Source of the DNA: JBIQJD01 sp044507695
GTDB lineage: Bacteria; Bacteroidota; Ignavibacteria; Ignavibacteriales; Ignavibacteriaceae
Direction: 5' to 3'
Assembly: GCA_044507695.1 (NCBI GenBank)
Contig: JBIQJD010000001.1
Coordinates: 62,001 to 126,000 of the forward strand
DNA: 64,000 nt
Positions 8,352-16,859 of this stretch are shown here, piece by piece. The notes below the pieces were generated by a model that saw nothing but the letters and a program-made list of their open reading frames with translations, was not told the origin of the DNA and made no database searches. Position numbers and translations under genes: made by a program. How positions within the stretch are numbered: the first letter of the stretch is position 1; every line of letters starts with the position of its first letter.

Positions 8352-10796
8352 ATGTTCCGTTTTTCATTTAGTTCATTCTTGTTCATAATTCTATTTACTT
8401 CGGTGTTATCTTCACAGCAATTGAAACTTGATGTTAGTTCACGCGATTATGATCAAAAGCATGTAAAGCTTCAGCTTAAATTTTCATTTGAAGAAGGAAA
8501 AGTTTTTGGAAAAGAAGAATTCACCTTCTCTCCTTTAAAAGATAATTTCACGCGGCTTGTACTTCATTCAAAAACTATAGAAGTAAATTCAATAAAGTTA
8601 AACGGAAAAGAACTTACTTTTTCAAATGATGAAAACTATCTTTTTGTAAATCTTGATAAACCATACAACCGGAACGAAGATGTTACTATTCAGATCGATT
8701 ATACATCACTTCCGCCAAGAGGAATGTATTTCTTTCATCCAACAGAAGAGATTCCGGAAATTCCTTATCAGATATGGACGCAGGGCCAGGACAATAACAA
8801 CAGGTACTGGTATCCTGCATACGATCTTCCTGATGATAAATTAACTTCTGAATTAATTATTACTGTGCCTGAAAAATTTAAAGCATTTTCAAACGGTAAA
8901 TTAATTTCAGAAGAAAAGAATTCTGATGGAACAATTACTTTTTACTGGAAAATGGATAAACCATATCCAAATTATTTAACTACCGTAATTGTTGGCGAAT
9001 ATCACCAGGTAGCTGAGAAGGTACGCGGAACTGTTCTTGAATACAATATGCCTTTTGATTGGAAGGAAAATGCTGAGTTCACTTACGGCAGAACTCCGGA
9101 TATGATAAACTTCTTTTCTGATTTTATCGTTCCATATCCATATGAAAGATATGCTCAAACTTCTGTTCAGGATTTTGAATATGGCGGAATGGAGAATGTA
9201 ACTTCAACTACTTTAAATAGAAGAATTCATCACACAACATCTGCAAGACCAAATTTTTCTCCTGATGATTTAATTGCTCATGAACTGGCTCATCAGTGGT
9301 TTGGTGATTATTTAACCTGTCTTACATGGGATCATATCTGGCTTAATGAAGGTTTTGCAACTTACTTTACTGATTTATGGATTGAACAAGCACATGGGCG
9401 TGATGTTTTTTATTTTAAAAGATATACACAGAATAATGATTACTTCACAGAATCTGCTTCACATCCGGTGGATAGTATCAAATCACGTATTGATGAAAAA
9501 ATTCCTGCAGAGCTAGATGGTGGAAAAGCTTATGATCGCGGAGCTGCAATATTAAACATGCTTCGTTTTAAATTGGGAGATGAGAATTTTAAAAAAGGAA
9601 TTGAACTGTATGTAAACCGGCATAAAAATTCTAATGTTACAAGTGAAGATTTCAGAAAGGCAATGGAAGATGCAAGCGGAATTAACCTTGAAGAATTTTT
9701 TAATCAATGGGTTTATGGTGCAGGCTATCCGGAGTTTAAAGTCAGTTATAGCTGGAATGAAAAAGACAAAAAAGTTTTGCTTAATGTTGAACAGGTTCAG
9801 AAACAATTTCCTGCTGTGGGAATATTCAAAATGCCGGTACTTGTGGAAATAACTGCAGATAAAAACGTTCTGCTTGATACTATAATGATTGATGAACAAA
9901 AAGAATTGTTTGAATTTCCCGCTGAACAAAAACCGGATATGGTATTATTCAATAAATACCTATGGCAGTTATGCAAGGTTGATTTTGATAAATCGCTTGA
10001 GGAACTCGATTACACATTAAAGTACAGTAATGATCCGGTCAGCAGAATACATGCGGCGCAGGCACTTGTCAAATACGGTGAAAGTGCTATACCTTCATTA
10101 GCATTTTCTATTCTGCGGGATAAATTTTACGCGGTAAGAATGGAAGCAGTTGAAAGCCTCAAAAAAATAAATTCTGAAAAATGTTTTACTGGAATTGCAA
10201 ATGCATGTGAAGATGAAGATGCGCGTGTGCGTGAAGCCGCAGTGAAAGCATTATCAATATTTAATGGTGATAAGGCTGAATATGTTCTGTTAAGAAAATG
10301 GAAGGAAGAAAGAAATGATTATGTCCGCGGCGCTGCTTTAAGTTCAATTGGCAAGATCAGGATAAATGGTGCGTTTGAAATTTTAAAAGATGCACTGAAG
10401 ATCGATTCACACAGAAATATAATCAGGAGAGGAGCTTTTGAAGGATTTAAATATCTGGAAAATCCGGAAGTGCTTAACTTTGCTTCCGAATATTTAAAAT
10501 ATAAATTCAGTTATGGTGGTATGCATCTGCTTGATACTGTAATTTTTGATTGTGTAAAATCTTTTGCAGATACTCATTTTAATGAAGCAGTTAATATAAT
10601 TGCATCGGGATTGCAGAATCCATATTTCCGTACACGGGTAAAAGCCGCCGAATTACTTGCAGAACTTGGTGCATCAAAAAAAGCAAATCTCATTAGTACA
10701 CTACTTAATAATGAGCGAAGAATAATTGTGAGAAGCAAACTTGAAAAAGCACTTGAGAAATTAAATGCAGCAGGGAAAGAAAGTGCAGGAAAATGA
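8352..10796 (+). CDS. Secreted M1-family aminopeptidase with C-terminal HEAT-like repeats
   Basis: An 814-aa protein. Residues 1-21 form a signal peptide, followed by the M1 beta-sandwich and a gluzincin domain with the exopeptidase motif GGMEN (278-282), HELAH (310-314) and the third zinc ligand Glu333 in LNEGFATY. It should remove N-terminal residues from peptides in the periplasm or outside. Past about residue 540 the protein turns into short helical repeats with the HEAT/PBS-lyase pattern (ARVREAAVKAL, YVRGAALSSIGK, YFRTRVKAAELLAELG), a common C-terminal solenoid in Bacteroidota M1 enzymes. A purine-rich AAGGAG lies just before the ATG. Confidence 0.92.
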   Translation: MFRFSFSSFLFIILFTSVLSSQQLKLDVSSRDYDQKHVKLQLKFSFEEGKVFGKEEFTFSPLKDNFTRLVLHSKTIEVNSIKLNGKELTFSNDENYLFVNLDKPYNRNEDVTIQIDYTSLPPRGMYFFHPTEEIPEIPYQIWTQGQDNNNRYWYPAYDLPDDKLTSELIITVPEKFKAFSNGKLISEEKNSDGTITFYWKMDKPYPNYLTTVIVGEYHQVAEKVRGTVLEYNMPFDWKENAEFTYGRTPDMINFFSDFIVPYPYERYAQTSVQDFEYGGMENVTSTTLNRRIHHTTSARPNFSPDDLIAHELAHQWFGDYLTCLTWDHIWLNEGFATYFTDLWIEQAHGRDVFYFKRYTQNNDYFTESASHPVDSIKSRIDEKIPAELDGGKAYDRGAAILNMLRFKLGDENFKKGIELYVNRHKNSNVTSEDFRKAMEDASGINLEEFFNQWVYGAGYPEFKVSYSWNEKDKKVLLNVEQVQKQFPAVGIFKMPVLVEITADKNVLLDTIMIDEQKELFEFPAEQKPDMVLFNKYLWQLCKVDFDKSLEELDYTLKYSNDPVSRIHAAQALVKYGESAIPSLAFSILRDKFYAVRMEAVESLKKINSEKCFTGIANACEDEDARVREAAVKALSIFNGDKAEYVLLRKWKEERNDYVRGAALSSIGKIRINGAFEILKDALKIDSHRNIIRRGAFEGFKYLENPEVLNFASEYLKYKFSYGGMHLLDTVIFDCVKSFADTHFNEAVNIIASGLQNPYFRTRVKAAELLAELGASKKANLISTLLNNERRIIVRSKLEKALEKLNAAGKESAGK

Positions 10797-10900
10797 TCGG
10801 CTTGTTTAACAATACAATAAAACTTACCACCCAAATTGGGGATTGAAAAAGTTTTTTAAAATTATATTTTGATACAATCATAAAACTAATGGAGAAAACT

Positions 10901-11506
10901 ATGAAATTTACATTTATTCGTTACTTAATCATTGTACTTGCGATTAGTTTTATTTCAATTTCCCAGGCTTCTCCGGATGATGAAAATTCCAATTCTCCCG
11001 GGGTTCAAAAAGTTGAAAATTTTTCTTTAAAAGATTTTAATGGAAAATCTCATTCACTTAAAGATTATAAAAATTCTAAAGCAATAGTTTTAATGTTTGT
11101 TGCAACACAATGCCCGGTATCAAATGCGTACAATCAAAGGATGGTTGAAATTCAGAAAAAGTACAGCGCAAAAAACGTTGCCTTCATTGGTATAAATTCA
11201 AATAAACAGGAATCAGTTTCAGAAATAAAATCACATGCACAGGAAAATAATTTTCCTTTCCCGGTTTTAAAGGATTACAAAAACGTAATTGCTGATAAAC
11301 TGCAGGCAAGTGTTACTCCGGAAATTTATGTTCTTAATCCTGATTTTGAAATTCTGTATCACGGAAGAATTGATGATTCAAGAAATGAAAAAAATGTAAA
11401 CAGTAAAGATCTTGAAAATGCGCTTAATGAAATTCTTAGCGGTAAAGAAGTTTCAACCAAAAGAACAAAAGCTTTCGGCTGCACTATTAAAAGAGTAGAA
11501 TCATGA
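10901..11506 (+). CDS. Secreted thioredoxin-fold (redoxin/AhpC-TSA-like) protein
   Basis: About 201 aa: a signal peptide (cleavage near SQA), then a thioredoxin fold with one cysteine in the active-site loop (TQCPVSNAY). This matches the redoxin/peroxiredoxin-like group in which the second CxxC cysteine is Ser. The cis-Pro strand is VTPEIYVLN. It is likely periplasmic; whether it is a peroxidase or a thiol chaperone cannot be told. An in-frame ATG exists at 10889, but GGAG at 10891-10894 sits 6 nt before the ATG at 10901, so the later start is preferred. The stop overlaps the next gene (ATGA), indicating translational coupling with the TlpA-like lipoprotein. Confidence 0.82.
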   Translation: MKFTFIRYLIIVLAISFISISQASPDDENSNSPGVQKVENFSLKDFNGKSHSLKDYKNSKAIVLMFVATQCPVSNAYNQRMVEIQKKYSAKNVAFIGINSNKQESVSEIKSHAQENNFPFPVLKDYKNVIADKLQASVTPEIYVLNPDFEILYHGRIDDSRNEKNVNSKDLENALNEILSGKEVSTKRTKAFGCTIKRVES

Positions 11507-12024
11507 TAAAATATTTTTCTGCTCTTGTAATATTTTTTCTTGCAATTGCAGGATGTTCTGATCAAAAAGAAAAAGCAGAAGCTCAGCAGCAAAAAATCAT
11601 TATTAAAACAATAAATGAAAATGATCTTGCCGAAATAATTAAGAACAGGGGAGGAAAAGCTTTATTTCTAAATATCTGGGCAACATGGTGTGTGCCTTGT
11701 GTTGAGGAGTTTCCGGCAATCGTTCAGCTTCATAAAAATTATAAAAATAGAGGTATTGAAATTATTGCGGTAAGTGTTGATCTGCCGGAAGAAGCGGAAA
11801 CAAAAATCATTCCTTTTCTCACAAAACAGAACGCAGAATTTAAAGTAGTTGTTGCTGATGAAAAAAGTTCTGAAAAAATTATTGAGATGCTGAATCCTGG
11901 TTGGAGCGGCGCAATACCGGCTTCATTTATTTTTGATAAGAATGGTAATCAGCTCAGGTTTTTCTCCGGCGCACAAAGTTATGAGCAGATGTCATCCGGT
12001 ATTGATAGTGTAATTGCTCTTTAA
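11503..12024 (+). CDS. TlpA/ResA-like thioredoxin-fold lipoprotein
   Basis: A 173-aa protein with a lipoprotein signal (AIAGC, lipidated Cys18) and a thioredoxin domain carrying the redox centre WCVPC (Cys63/Cys66) in the sequence NIWATWCVPCVEEFP. This is typical of TlpA/ResA-type periplasmic thiol-disulfide reductases used in cytochrome maturation or general thiol reduction. The start overlaps the stop of the preceding redoxin gene by 4 nt, so both are made together and may act as a reductant-peroxidase pair. Membrane anchoring is inferred from the lipobox. Confidence 0.88.
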   Translation: MIKYFSALVIFFLAIAGCSDQKEKAEAQQQKIIIKTINENDLAEIIKNRGGKALFLNIWATWCVPCVEEFPAIVQLHKNYKNRGIEIIAVSVDLPEEAETKIIPFLTKQNAEFKVVVADEKSSEKIIEMLNPGWSGAIPASFIFDKNGNQLRFFSGAQSYEQMSSGIDSVIAL

Positions 12025-12038
12025 TATGTTCCTTCACA

Positions 12039-12458
12039 ATGCAAACTACTTACCTTAAATATTGTTTGATTTTATATTTGATTTTGGTTACGGCCGGATG
12101 CAGGGAAGAAATTGTTCCGCCGGATAATCCTGCAACAAATATAAATGAGCCGGTTCAAATGCGTTACAGGAATTCATATACATTTCTGATCAATGCTGAA
12201 AAGATATCATTTGATTTAGTCGATTATCCAGATCTCAGAACTTCAACAACAAGTTTATATTTCACTCTTTCAGATTATAAATCCGGCACTGTTTCAATTT
12301 CAATATTGAATAAAGATGATGGATTAATCTTTTCGGAACAATATGCAGATAATCTGCCCGGCTTTTATTATGAGATTAAAGGGAACCTGCCGGCAAAGAT
12401 AAAAATCAGATGCTCTGATTTTTCAGGGAAGCTGAAAGTGCAGCTAACCGGCATTTGA
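12039..12458 (+). CDS. Small lipoprotein of unknown function
   Basis: A 139-aa protein with a lipoprotein signal peptide (VTAGC, Cys21) followed by a proline-rich linker and a beta-rich domain of about 100 residues. No family was recognised. It begins 14 nt after the TlpA-like gene on the same strand and is probably the last gene of that group, since 116 nt separate it from pepF. A role beside the two thioredoxin-fold proteins is possible but only positional. Confidence 0.65.
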   Translation: MQTTYLKYCLILYLILVTAGCREEIVPPDNPATNINEPVQMRYRNSYTFLINAEKISFDLVDYPDLRTSTTSLYFTLSDYKSGTVSISILNKDDGLIFSEQYADNLPGFYYEIKGNLPAKIKIRCSDFSGKLKVQLTGI

Positions 12459-12574
12459 AAATCCTCAAAAACTTGCCTCCCCCTTTCATTTTTATTATGC
12501 AATTTTAAAATTCTTAATTATCTTGCTGTTTGGTTTCATGCTAAAATTATTTTCAATACAAAATTTTAATATTT

Positions 12575-14410
12575 ATGACAGAATACAAAAAATTATTTTC
12601 CATAACAGCATCAGGTGAATTGCCATCCCGGGATAAGATTGAAGAAAAATACAAGTGGAATCTTAAAGATATTTATCCCTCTGATGAAGACTGGGAGAAT
12701 GATTTTAAGTATGTTGAAAACAATCTCGGGGAATATAAAAAGTTTGAAGGCAAATTAGGTAATTCTGCAGGTGAGCTTCTCAGGTGTTTTAAATTTGATG
12801 ACGAAATCGGAATTAAACTGGAACGGCTTTATTTGTACTCCATGCTTTCTAAAGACAGCGATATGAGGGTAACAAAATATCAGGCTGCCGATGACAGAAT
12901 AAAAAGTTTATACACAAAAGTTTCAACAGTAAGTTCTTTTATCCGCCCGGAATTATTATCAATTCCGGAAGAAAAATTATATGCAATGATTGAAGAAGAA
13001 CCGGAACTGAAAGTATATAAGCACCTGATTGATAATTTACTCCGCACGAAAGCACACACACTTTCCAGAGAACAGGAAGAAATTTTATCACTTGCAAGCG
13101 AAATTACTTTAACACCATATAATACGTATTCAATCCTAACCAATTCTGATTTTAAATTTCCCAGGATAAAAGATGAAAATGAACGGGAAATTGATATTTC
13201 ACATGCAAGATTTTATGCTGCAATGTACTCAAAAAACAGAGAGTACAGGAGAGAGGCATTTAAGAGTTATTTCACTCCGTATCAAGAATATGTAAATACG
13301 CTTACTACTTTATTTAACGGCAATCTTAAAACCAACATCTTTAATGCACGTGCAAGAAAATATAATTCTGCAAGAGAAGCTGCACTTGATAAAAATAATA
13401 TTCCAATTTCAGTTTATGACAATCTGATTGAAGCTGCGAACAAAAAACTGGAACCGCTTCACCGCTGGGGAGAACTGAAGAAGAAGATTTTGAATCTTGA
13501 TGAACTACATCCTTATGATGTTTATGTAAGTATATTATCGGCAAAATCTGAAAAGAAATATTCTTATGAAGAAGGGAAGGAGATAGTTTTAAAATCCCTC
13601 GAACCCATGGGAGAAGAGTATCTATCATCACTTAAAAAAGCTTTTGATAACAGATGGATTGATGTGTATGAAACTCAATCAAAACGAAGCGGCGCTTACT
13701 CATCAGGAACAACATTCGGCATTCATCCATACGTACTGCTAAACTGGACTGATCTGTTGAATGATGTATTTACGCTGTCTCACGAAATGGGACATAATAT
13801 GCATTCATATTATACCGGTATACATCAGCCATATCCTTATGCTAATTACTCAATTTTTCTTGCTGAAGTAGCTTCAACTTTTAATGAATCAATGCTGCTT
13901 GATTATTTGATTCAAAACGCTGCAGATAAAGAAGAGAAGTTGTATTTGCTTGAAAAATATCTGAATAATATTACTGCAACTTTTTACCGCCAGACAATGT
14001 TTGCGGAATTTGAAATGATTGTTTATGATAAAACAGAAAAAGGTGAAGCATTAACTTCGGATGTACTTAGAAAGATGTATAAAGAAATTTATCAGAAGTA
14101 CTGGGGTCCGGTAATGGTTGTTGATGAAGAAGAGGAATATACATGGGCAAGAATTCCGCACTTCTATTACAATTTTTACGTCTACCAGTATGCAACAGGT
14201 TACGCTGCTTCTGAAGTGCTTGCACACAAGGTTAAACATGAAGGAAATTCTGCGGTAACAAAATATCTCAACTTTTTGAAAGCCGGCAGTTCAGATTATC
14301 CGATTAACATTCTTGCATCTGCCGGAGTCGATATGAACTCACCGGAACCGGTTGTGGCAACTACGCAAAAAATGTCATCTTTACTCGATGAGATAGAAGC
14401 TCTTATTTAA
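12575..14410 (+). CDS. pepF: Oligoendopeptidase F (M3B family)
   Basis: A 611-aa cytosolic zinc peptidase that cleaves short oligopeptides. The zinc motif HEMGH is at residues 403-407, and the third-ligand region is FLAEVASTFNE about 25 residues on. The N-terminal helical domain and the C-terminal YQYATGYAAS motif that lines the substrate channel are as in PepF. The length is usual for the family. It stands alone: 116 nt upstream is non-coding and the IMPDH-family gene follows after 50 nt. Confidence 0.93.
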   Translation: MTEYKKLFSITASGELPSRDKIEEKYKWNLKDIYPSDEDWENDFKYVENNLGEYKKFEGKLGNSAGELLRCFKFDDEIGIKLERLYLYSMLSKDSDMRVTKYQAADDRIKSLYTKVSTVSSFIRPELLSIPEEKLYAMIEEEPELKVYKHLIDNLLRTKAHTLSREQEEILSLASEITLTPYNTYSILTNSDFKFPRIKDENEREIDISHARFYAAMYSKNREYRREAFKSYFTPYQEYVNTLTTLFNGNLKTNIFNARARKYNSAREAALDKNNIPISVYDNLIEAANKKLEPLHRWGELKKKILNLDELHPYDVYVSILSAKSEKKYSYEEGKEIVLKSLEPMGEEYLSSLKKAFDNRWIDVYETQSKRSGAYSSGTTFGIHPYVLLNWTDLLNDVFTLSHEMGHNMHSYYTGIHQPYPYANYSIFLAEVASTFNESMLLDYLIQNAADKEEKLYLLEKYLNNITATFYRQTMFAEFEMIVYDKTEKGEALTSDVLRKMYKEIYQKYWGPVMVVDEEEEYTWARIPHFYYNFYVYQYATGYAASEVLAHKVKHEGNSAVTKYLNFLKAGSSDYPINILASAGVDMNSPEPVVATTQKMSSLLDEIEALI

Positions 14411-14460
14411 ATCAAAATTTAAAATTTATTTTTCATTTTTAATGAAGGATTACGTTCAAT

Positions 14461-15474
14461 ATGAAAGTATACAGCAAAAAAGAATTAAATGAATATCACC
14501 AATCGCTTACATATGATGATATAAGTCTCATTCCAACAGAATTATCCAGAATAAAATCAAGAGTAGAAGCTAATACTTCATGTGAATTTTTAGGATTGAA
14601 TCTGGCGCTGCCGGTTATTTCGAGTCCGATGGATACAGTAACCGGAATTGAAATGGCAGTAACGCTTACAGAACTTGGTTGCCTCGGTATATTGAATCGT
14701 TTTGATTCATCACTTAATGAAATTCTGAATAACGGTAAAGCAGAAAAAGTAAGAGGAGTTTCTATTGCATTAAACACTCCTTTAGATACAATCAGGAAAC
14801 TGGCAGATCAAAATTTTGTTATCTGCCTTGATACAGCTAATGCGAATAACAATGAAGTATTGCGCAAGAGTGAGGAAATTAAAAATCAGTTTAACATAAA
14901 ATTGATTGTTGGAAATATTGCTCACGGTGCAACATTGCAGCAGCTTCAGGATTCAGGTGCAGATGCTGTGCGTGTTGGAATTGGAAGTGGAAGCGTATGC
15001 AGTACTTCAATTCAAACAGGAATTGGGATTGGCCAGGTATCATCTTTATTAAATGTACTTGAAGCAAGAGAAGCAAAAAAACTTTCAATTAAAATTATTG
15101 CAGATGGCGGAATTAAAAGTGCCGGCGATGTTGCAAAAGCAATTGCGCTTGGTGCAGATGCGGTAATGCTTGGCAGAATGCTTTCCGGAACAAAGGAAAC
15201 TCCGGGTGAAGTTATTAAATACAGCGGCCAGCTCTGGAAAAAATACAGAGGTTCCGCATCTTTCGGAGTAAAAATGAAAAATGCTTTTATTGAAGGTGAG
15301 GAGACGATGGTTGGTTACAAAGGCTCCGTTAAAAATGTAATTGATAGCATTTCAGACGGCTTGAGAAGTTCAATGAGTTATATGAACTGTTTCACTCTTG
15401 ATGACTTAAGGAAGACAGAAACATTTGCAATTTTAAGTAACAGTTCTTACCTGGAACGCCTTCCAAAAATCTGA
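14461..15474 (+). CDS. IMP dehydrogenase/GMP reductase family protein (GMP-reductase-sized)
   Basis: A 337-aa (beta/alpha)8 enzyme without CBS domains, the size of GMP reductase rather than of full IMPDH. It keeps the N-terminal LTYDDISLIP, PVISSPMDTVTG, ADGGIKSAGDVAKAIALGADAVMLG and the late YRGSASFG and GYKGSVKNV blocks. The catalytic loop reads GIGSGSVCSTSIQTGIG with the reactive thiol at Cys180. The usual GPGS(V/I)CTTR is altered at three places, notably Arg to Ser. The product is probably a GMP reductase (GMP to IMP salvage) but a divergent IMPDH remains possible. Its stop lies 2 nt from the stop of the convergent cupin gene. Confidence 0.8.
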   Translation: MKVYSKKELNEYHQSLTYDDISLIPTELSRIKSRVEANTSCEFLGLNLALPVISSPMDTVTGIEMAVTLTELGCLGILNRFDSSLNEILNNGKAEKVRGVSIALNTPLDTIRKLADQNFVICLDTANANNNEVLRKSEEIKNQFNIKLIVGNIAHGATLQQLQDSGADAVRVGIGSGSVCSTSIQTGIGIGQVSSLLNVLEAREAKKLSIKIIADGGIKSAGDVAKAIALGADAVMLGRMLSGTKETPGEVIKYSGQLWKKYRGSASFGVKMKNAFIEGEETMVGYKGSVKNVIDSISDGLRSSMSYMNCFTLDDLRKTETFAILSNSSYLERLPKI

Positions 15475-15476
15475 TT

Positions 15477-15839
15477 TTATTTTTCTTCCCGGTTTACCTT
15501 ATCGGGAGAAAATGCAGGCATACAAACGGAAATATATTCTACGGGATCAGGGAATGGATTTGAATATCTAACCCTGATCCCTTTTTTTATATAAATAGTT
15601 TGATTCTTTTGAAGAATGATTTCCTCATTGTCAATTTCAATTTTTTTCTTTCCGGAAATTATATAAGTTATCTCATCAAACTCCGGAGTTTGAAAAGGCT
15701 CGCTCCATCCGGCTGGTGCAATCATGTGAGCAAAGCTAATTTCACCGGCATTTATACTTGCCAATCCAAAATGCTCTTCAATCAATTTTCCATCATCTGT
15801 TGGTACAACAAACGGGTTAAGCTGTATATGATATTTCAT
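15477..15839 (-). CDS. Cupin-domain protein
   Basis: A 120-aa single-domain cupin. The first cupin box is partial (APAGWSEPFQTPEFDEITYIISG) and the second reads KNQTIYIKKGIRVRYSNP. Only some of the usual His ligands are present, so metal binding is doubtful. It may bind a small molecule or sugar; nothing more can be said. It is transcribed leftward, separated from the upstream gene by a strong terminator hairpin, and converges end to end with the IMPDH-family gene. Confidence 0.75.
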   Translation of the reverse strand: MKYHIQLNPFVVPTDDGKLIEEHFGLASINAGEISFAHMIAPAGWSEPFQTPEFDEITYIISGKKKIEIDNEEIILQKNQTIYIKKGIRVRYSNPFPDPVEYISVCMPAFSPDKVNREEK

Positions 15840-15861
15840 ACTTATCCTTTATTTAAAATAA

Positions 15862-15888
15862 AAAAAGAATAGCTGAACTATTCTTTTT
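15862..15888 (-). terminator. Intrinsic terminator (symmetrical) between the small membrane protein and the cupin
   Basis: Eleven-base-pair perfect stem AAAAAGAATAG (15862-15872) / CTATTCTTTTT (15878-15888) with a 5-nt loop. The stem ends in A and T runs, so it can work in both directions. Its place after the leftward gene at 15913-16353 makes that gene its natural target. Confidence 0.75.
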
Positions 15889-15912
15889 AAAAATATTAAT
15901 AATTAGGATAAA

Positions 15913-16311
15913 TTATCTTGCTGAGAACTTCAGCTTGTGCATTGGTTCTGAAACATTGGGTGTATAAAAACTGTAGATGTTTGCCGGGTTTTCCGGTACT
16001 GATTTTGGAGCTTTCTTTTGAAGAACTTCTTTCACTTCCATTCTTGTTTGAGCAGGCCTGAAATCCTGCCGCATAATTCTTTCTTCATTAACAACTTTAA
16101 ATCTTCTTGTTCTGCGTATAAATTTAATTTTTTCCGGATCCGGTTTTTCTTCCGGTGCTTCATAAACTGCGGGATCAGTGCTAATAAGCATATAAGGCTT
16201 AATTCGTGTCCGGTCTTTTAACTTAAAAAAGAAGTATGACATTGTTAGCAGAATGAAGGAAGAAAGTGAAAACAACTTTAAGACATAAATGATTATTTCT
16301 AATAGCTCCAT
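15913..16311 (-). CDS. Small bitopic membrane protein of unknown function
   Basis: About 132 aa from the ATG at 16311. An upstream in-frame ATG at 16353 would add 14 residues, but the hydrophobic segment MELLEIIIYVLKLFSLSSF fits a direct start here. There is one transmembrane segment (about residues 3-28), then a basic, proline-rich cytoplasmic or periplasmic tail with R-R-T-R-R-F repeats and no recognised domain. It is transcribed leftward, away from the HU gene, and followed by an intrinsic terminator. The gene is plausible from its length and composition, but no homologous family was recognised. Confidence 0.5.
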   Translation of the reverse strand: MELLEIIIYVLKLFSLSSFILLTMSYFFFKLKDRTRIKPYMLISTDPAVYEAPEEKPDPEKIKFIRRTRRFKVVNEERIMRQDFRPAQTRMEVKEVLQKKAPKSVPENPANIYSFYTPNVSEPMHKLKFSAR

Positions 16312-16562
16312 AACTATCCGATTAAATTTGAAGTTGTATAAAATTTTCAACAACTATACCAAGCAGAGAATGGTTAAAATTTCAATATTTTCAATCTTTG
16401 AAATGAACAAAATGAGATTATATTCTTACAGTTTATCAAAATGAGATTTTGCGGAATTCTAATGCTTCAAATCAATCTATTGCAGTTTTATTTGATTTTA
16501 GTCAGTTCAATATTTAATTTAAACAATTGATTTATAAAGACTTATAACAGTTTAGGTGAATT

Positions 16563-16859
16563 ATGACAAAGGCAGATATAGTTGATAGAGTAGCGGCAGG
16601 TACCGGACTAACTAAATTGGAAACTGAAGCGATTATTGAAGGCTTTTTCAAAACCGTAATTGAAGCTTTAAAAGAAGGTAAAGGAATAGAGATAAGAGGA
16701 TTTGGCAGTTATAAAGTAAAAAAGAAAAACGCCCGCCAGGCTCGTAATCCTAAAACCGGTGAACAGGTTTTTGTTCCCGAACATTTTGTGCCTACCTTTA
16801 AGTTCTCTAAAGATTTTAAAGAGATGGTTGATAAAGGAATGAAAGAGGCGCAGCAGTAA
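16563..16859 (+). CDS. HU/IHF-family nucleoid DNA-binding protein
   Basis: A 98-aa HU-fold protein that bends DNA as a dimer. It starts MTKADIVDRVA and contains the family signature GFGSYKVKKKNARQARNPKTGE, with the DNA-intercalating proline in the RNPKTGE arm, then VPTFKFSKDFKEMV. The length matches the IHF-like subgroup more than the 90-aa HU of enterics. AGGTG lies 5 nt before the ATG. The next gene begins at the base right after the stop codon. Upstream is a 209-nt AT-rich promoter region with a 12-nt direct repeat. Confidence 0.93.
   Translation: MTKADIVDRVAAGTGLTKLETEAIIEGFFKTVIEALKEGKGIEIRGFGSYKVKKKNARQARNPKTGEQVFVPEHFVPTFKFSKDFKEMVDKGMKEAQQ

Noticed and set aside
9552..9929. 125-codon leftward ORF
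   Set aside because: It lies wholly antisense within the M1 aminopeptidase gene, with no family pattern and a Phe/Ile-rich composition typical of antisense frames in AT-rich DNA.
10889..10900. Upstream ATG for the redoxin gene
   Set aside because: The only good Shine-Dalgarno sequence lies inside this extension and fits the ATG at 10901.
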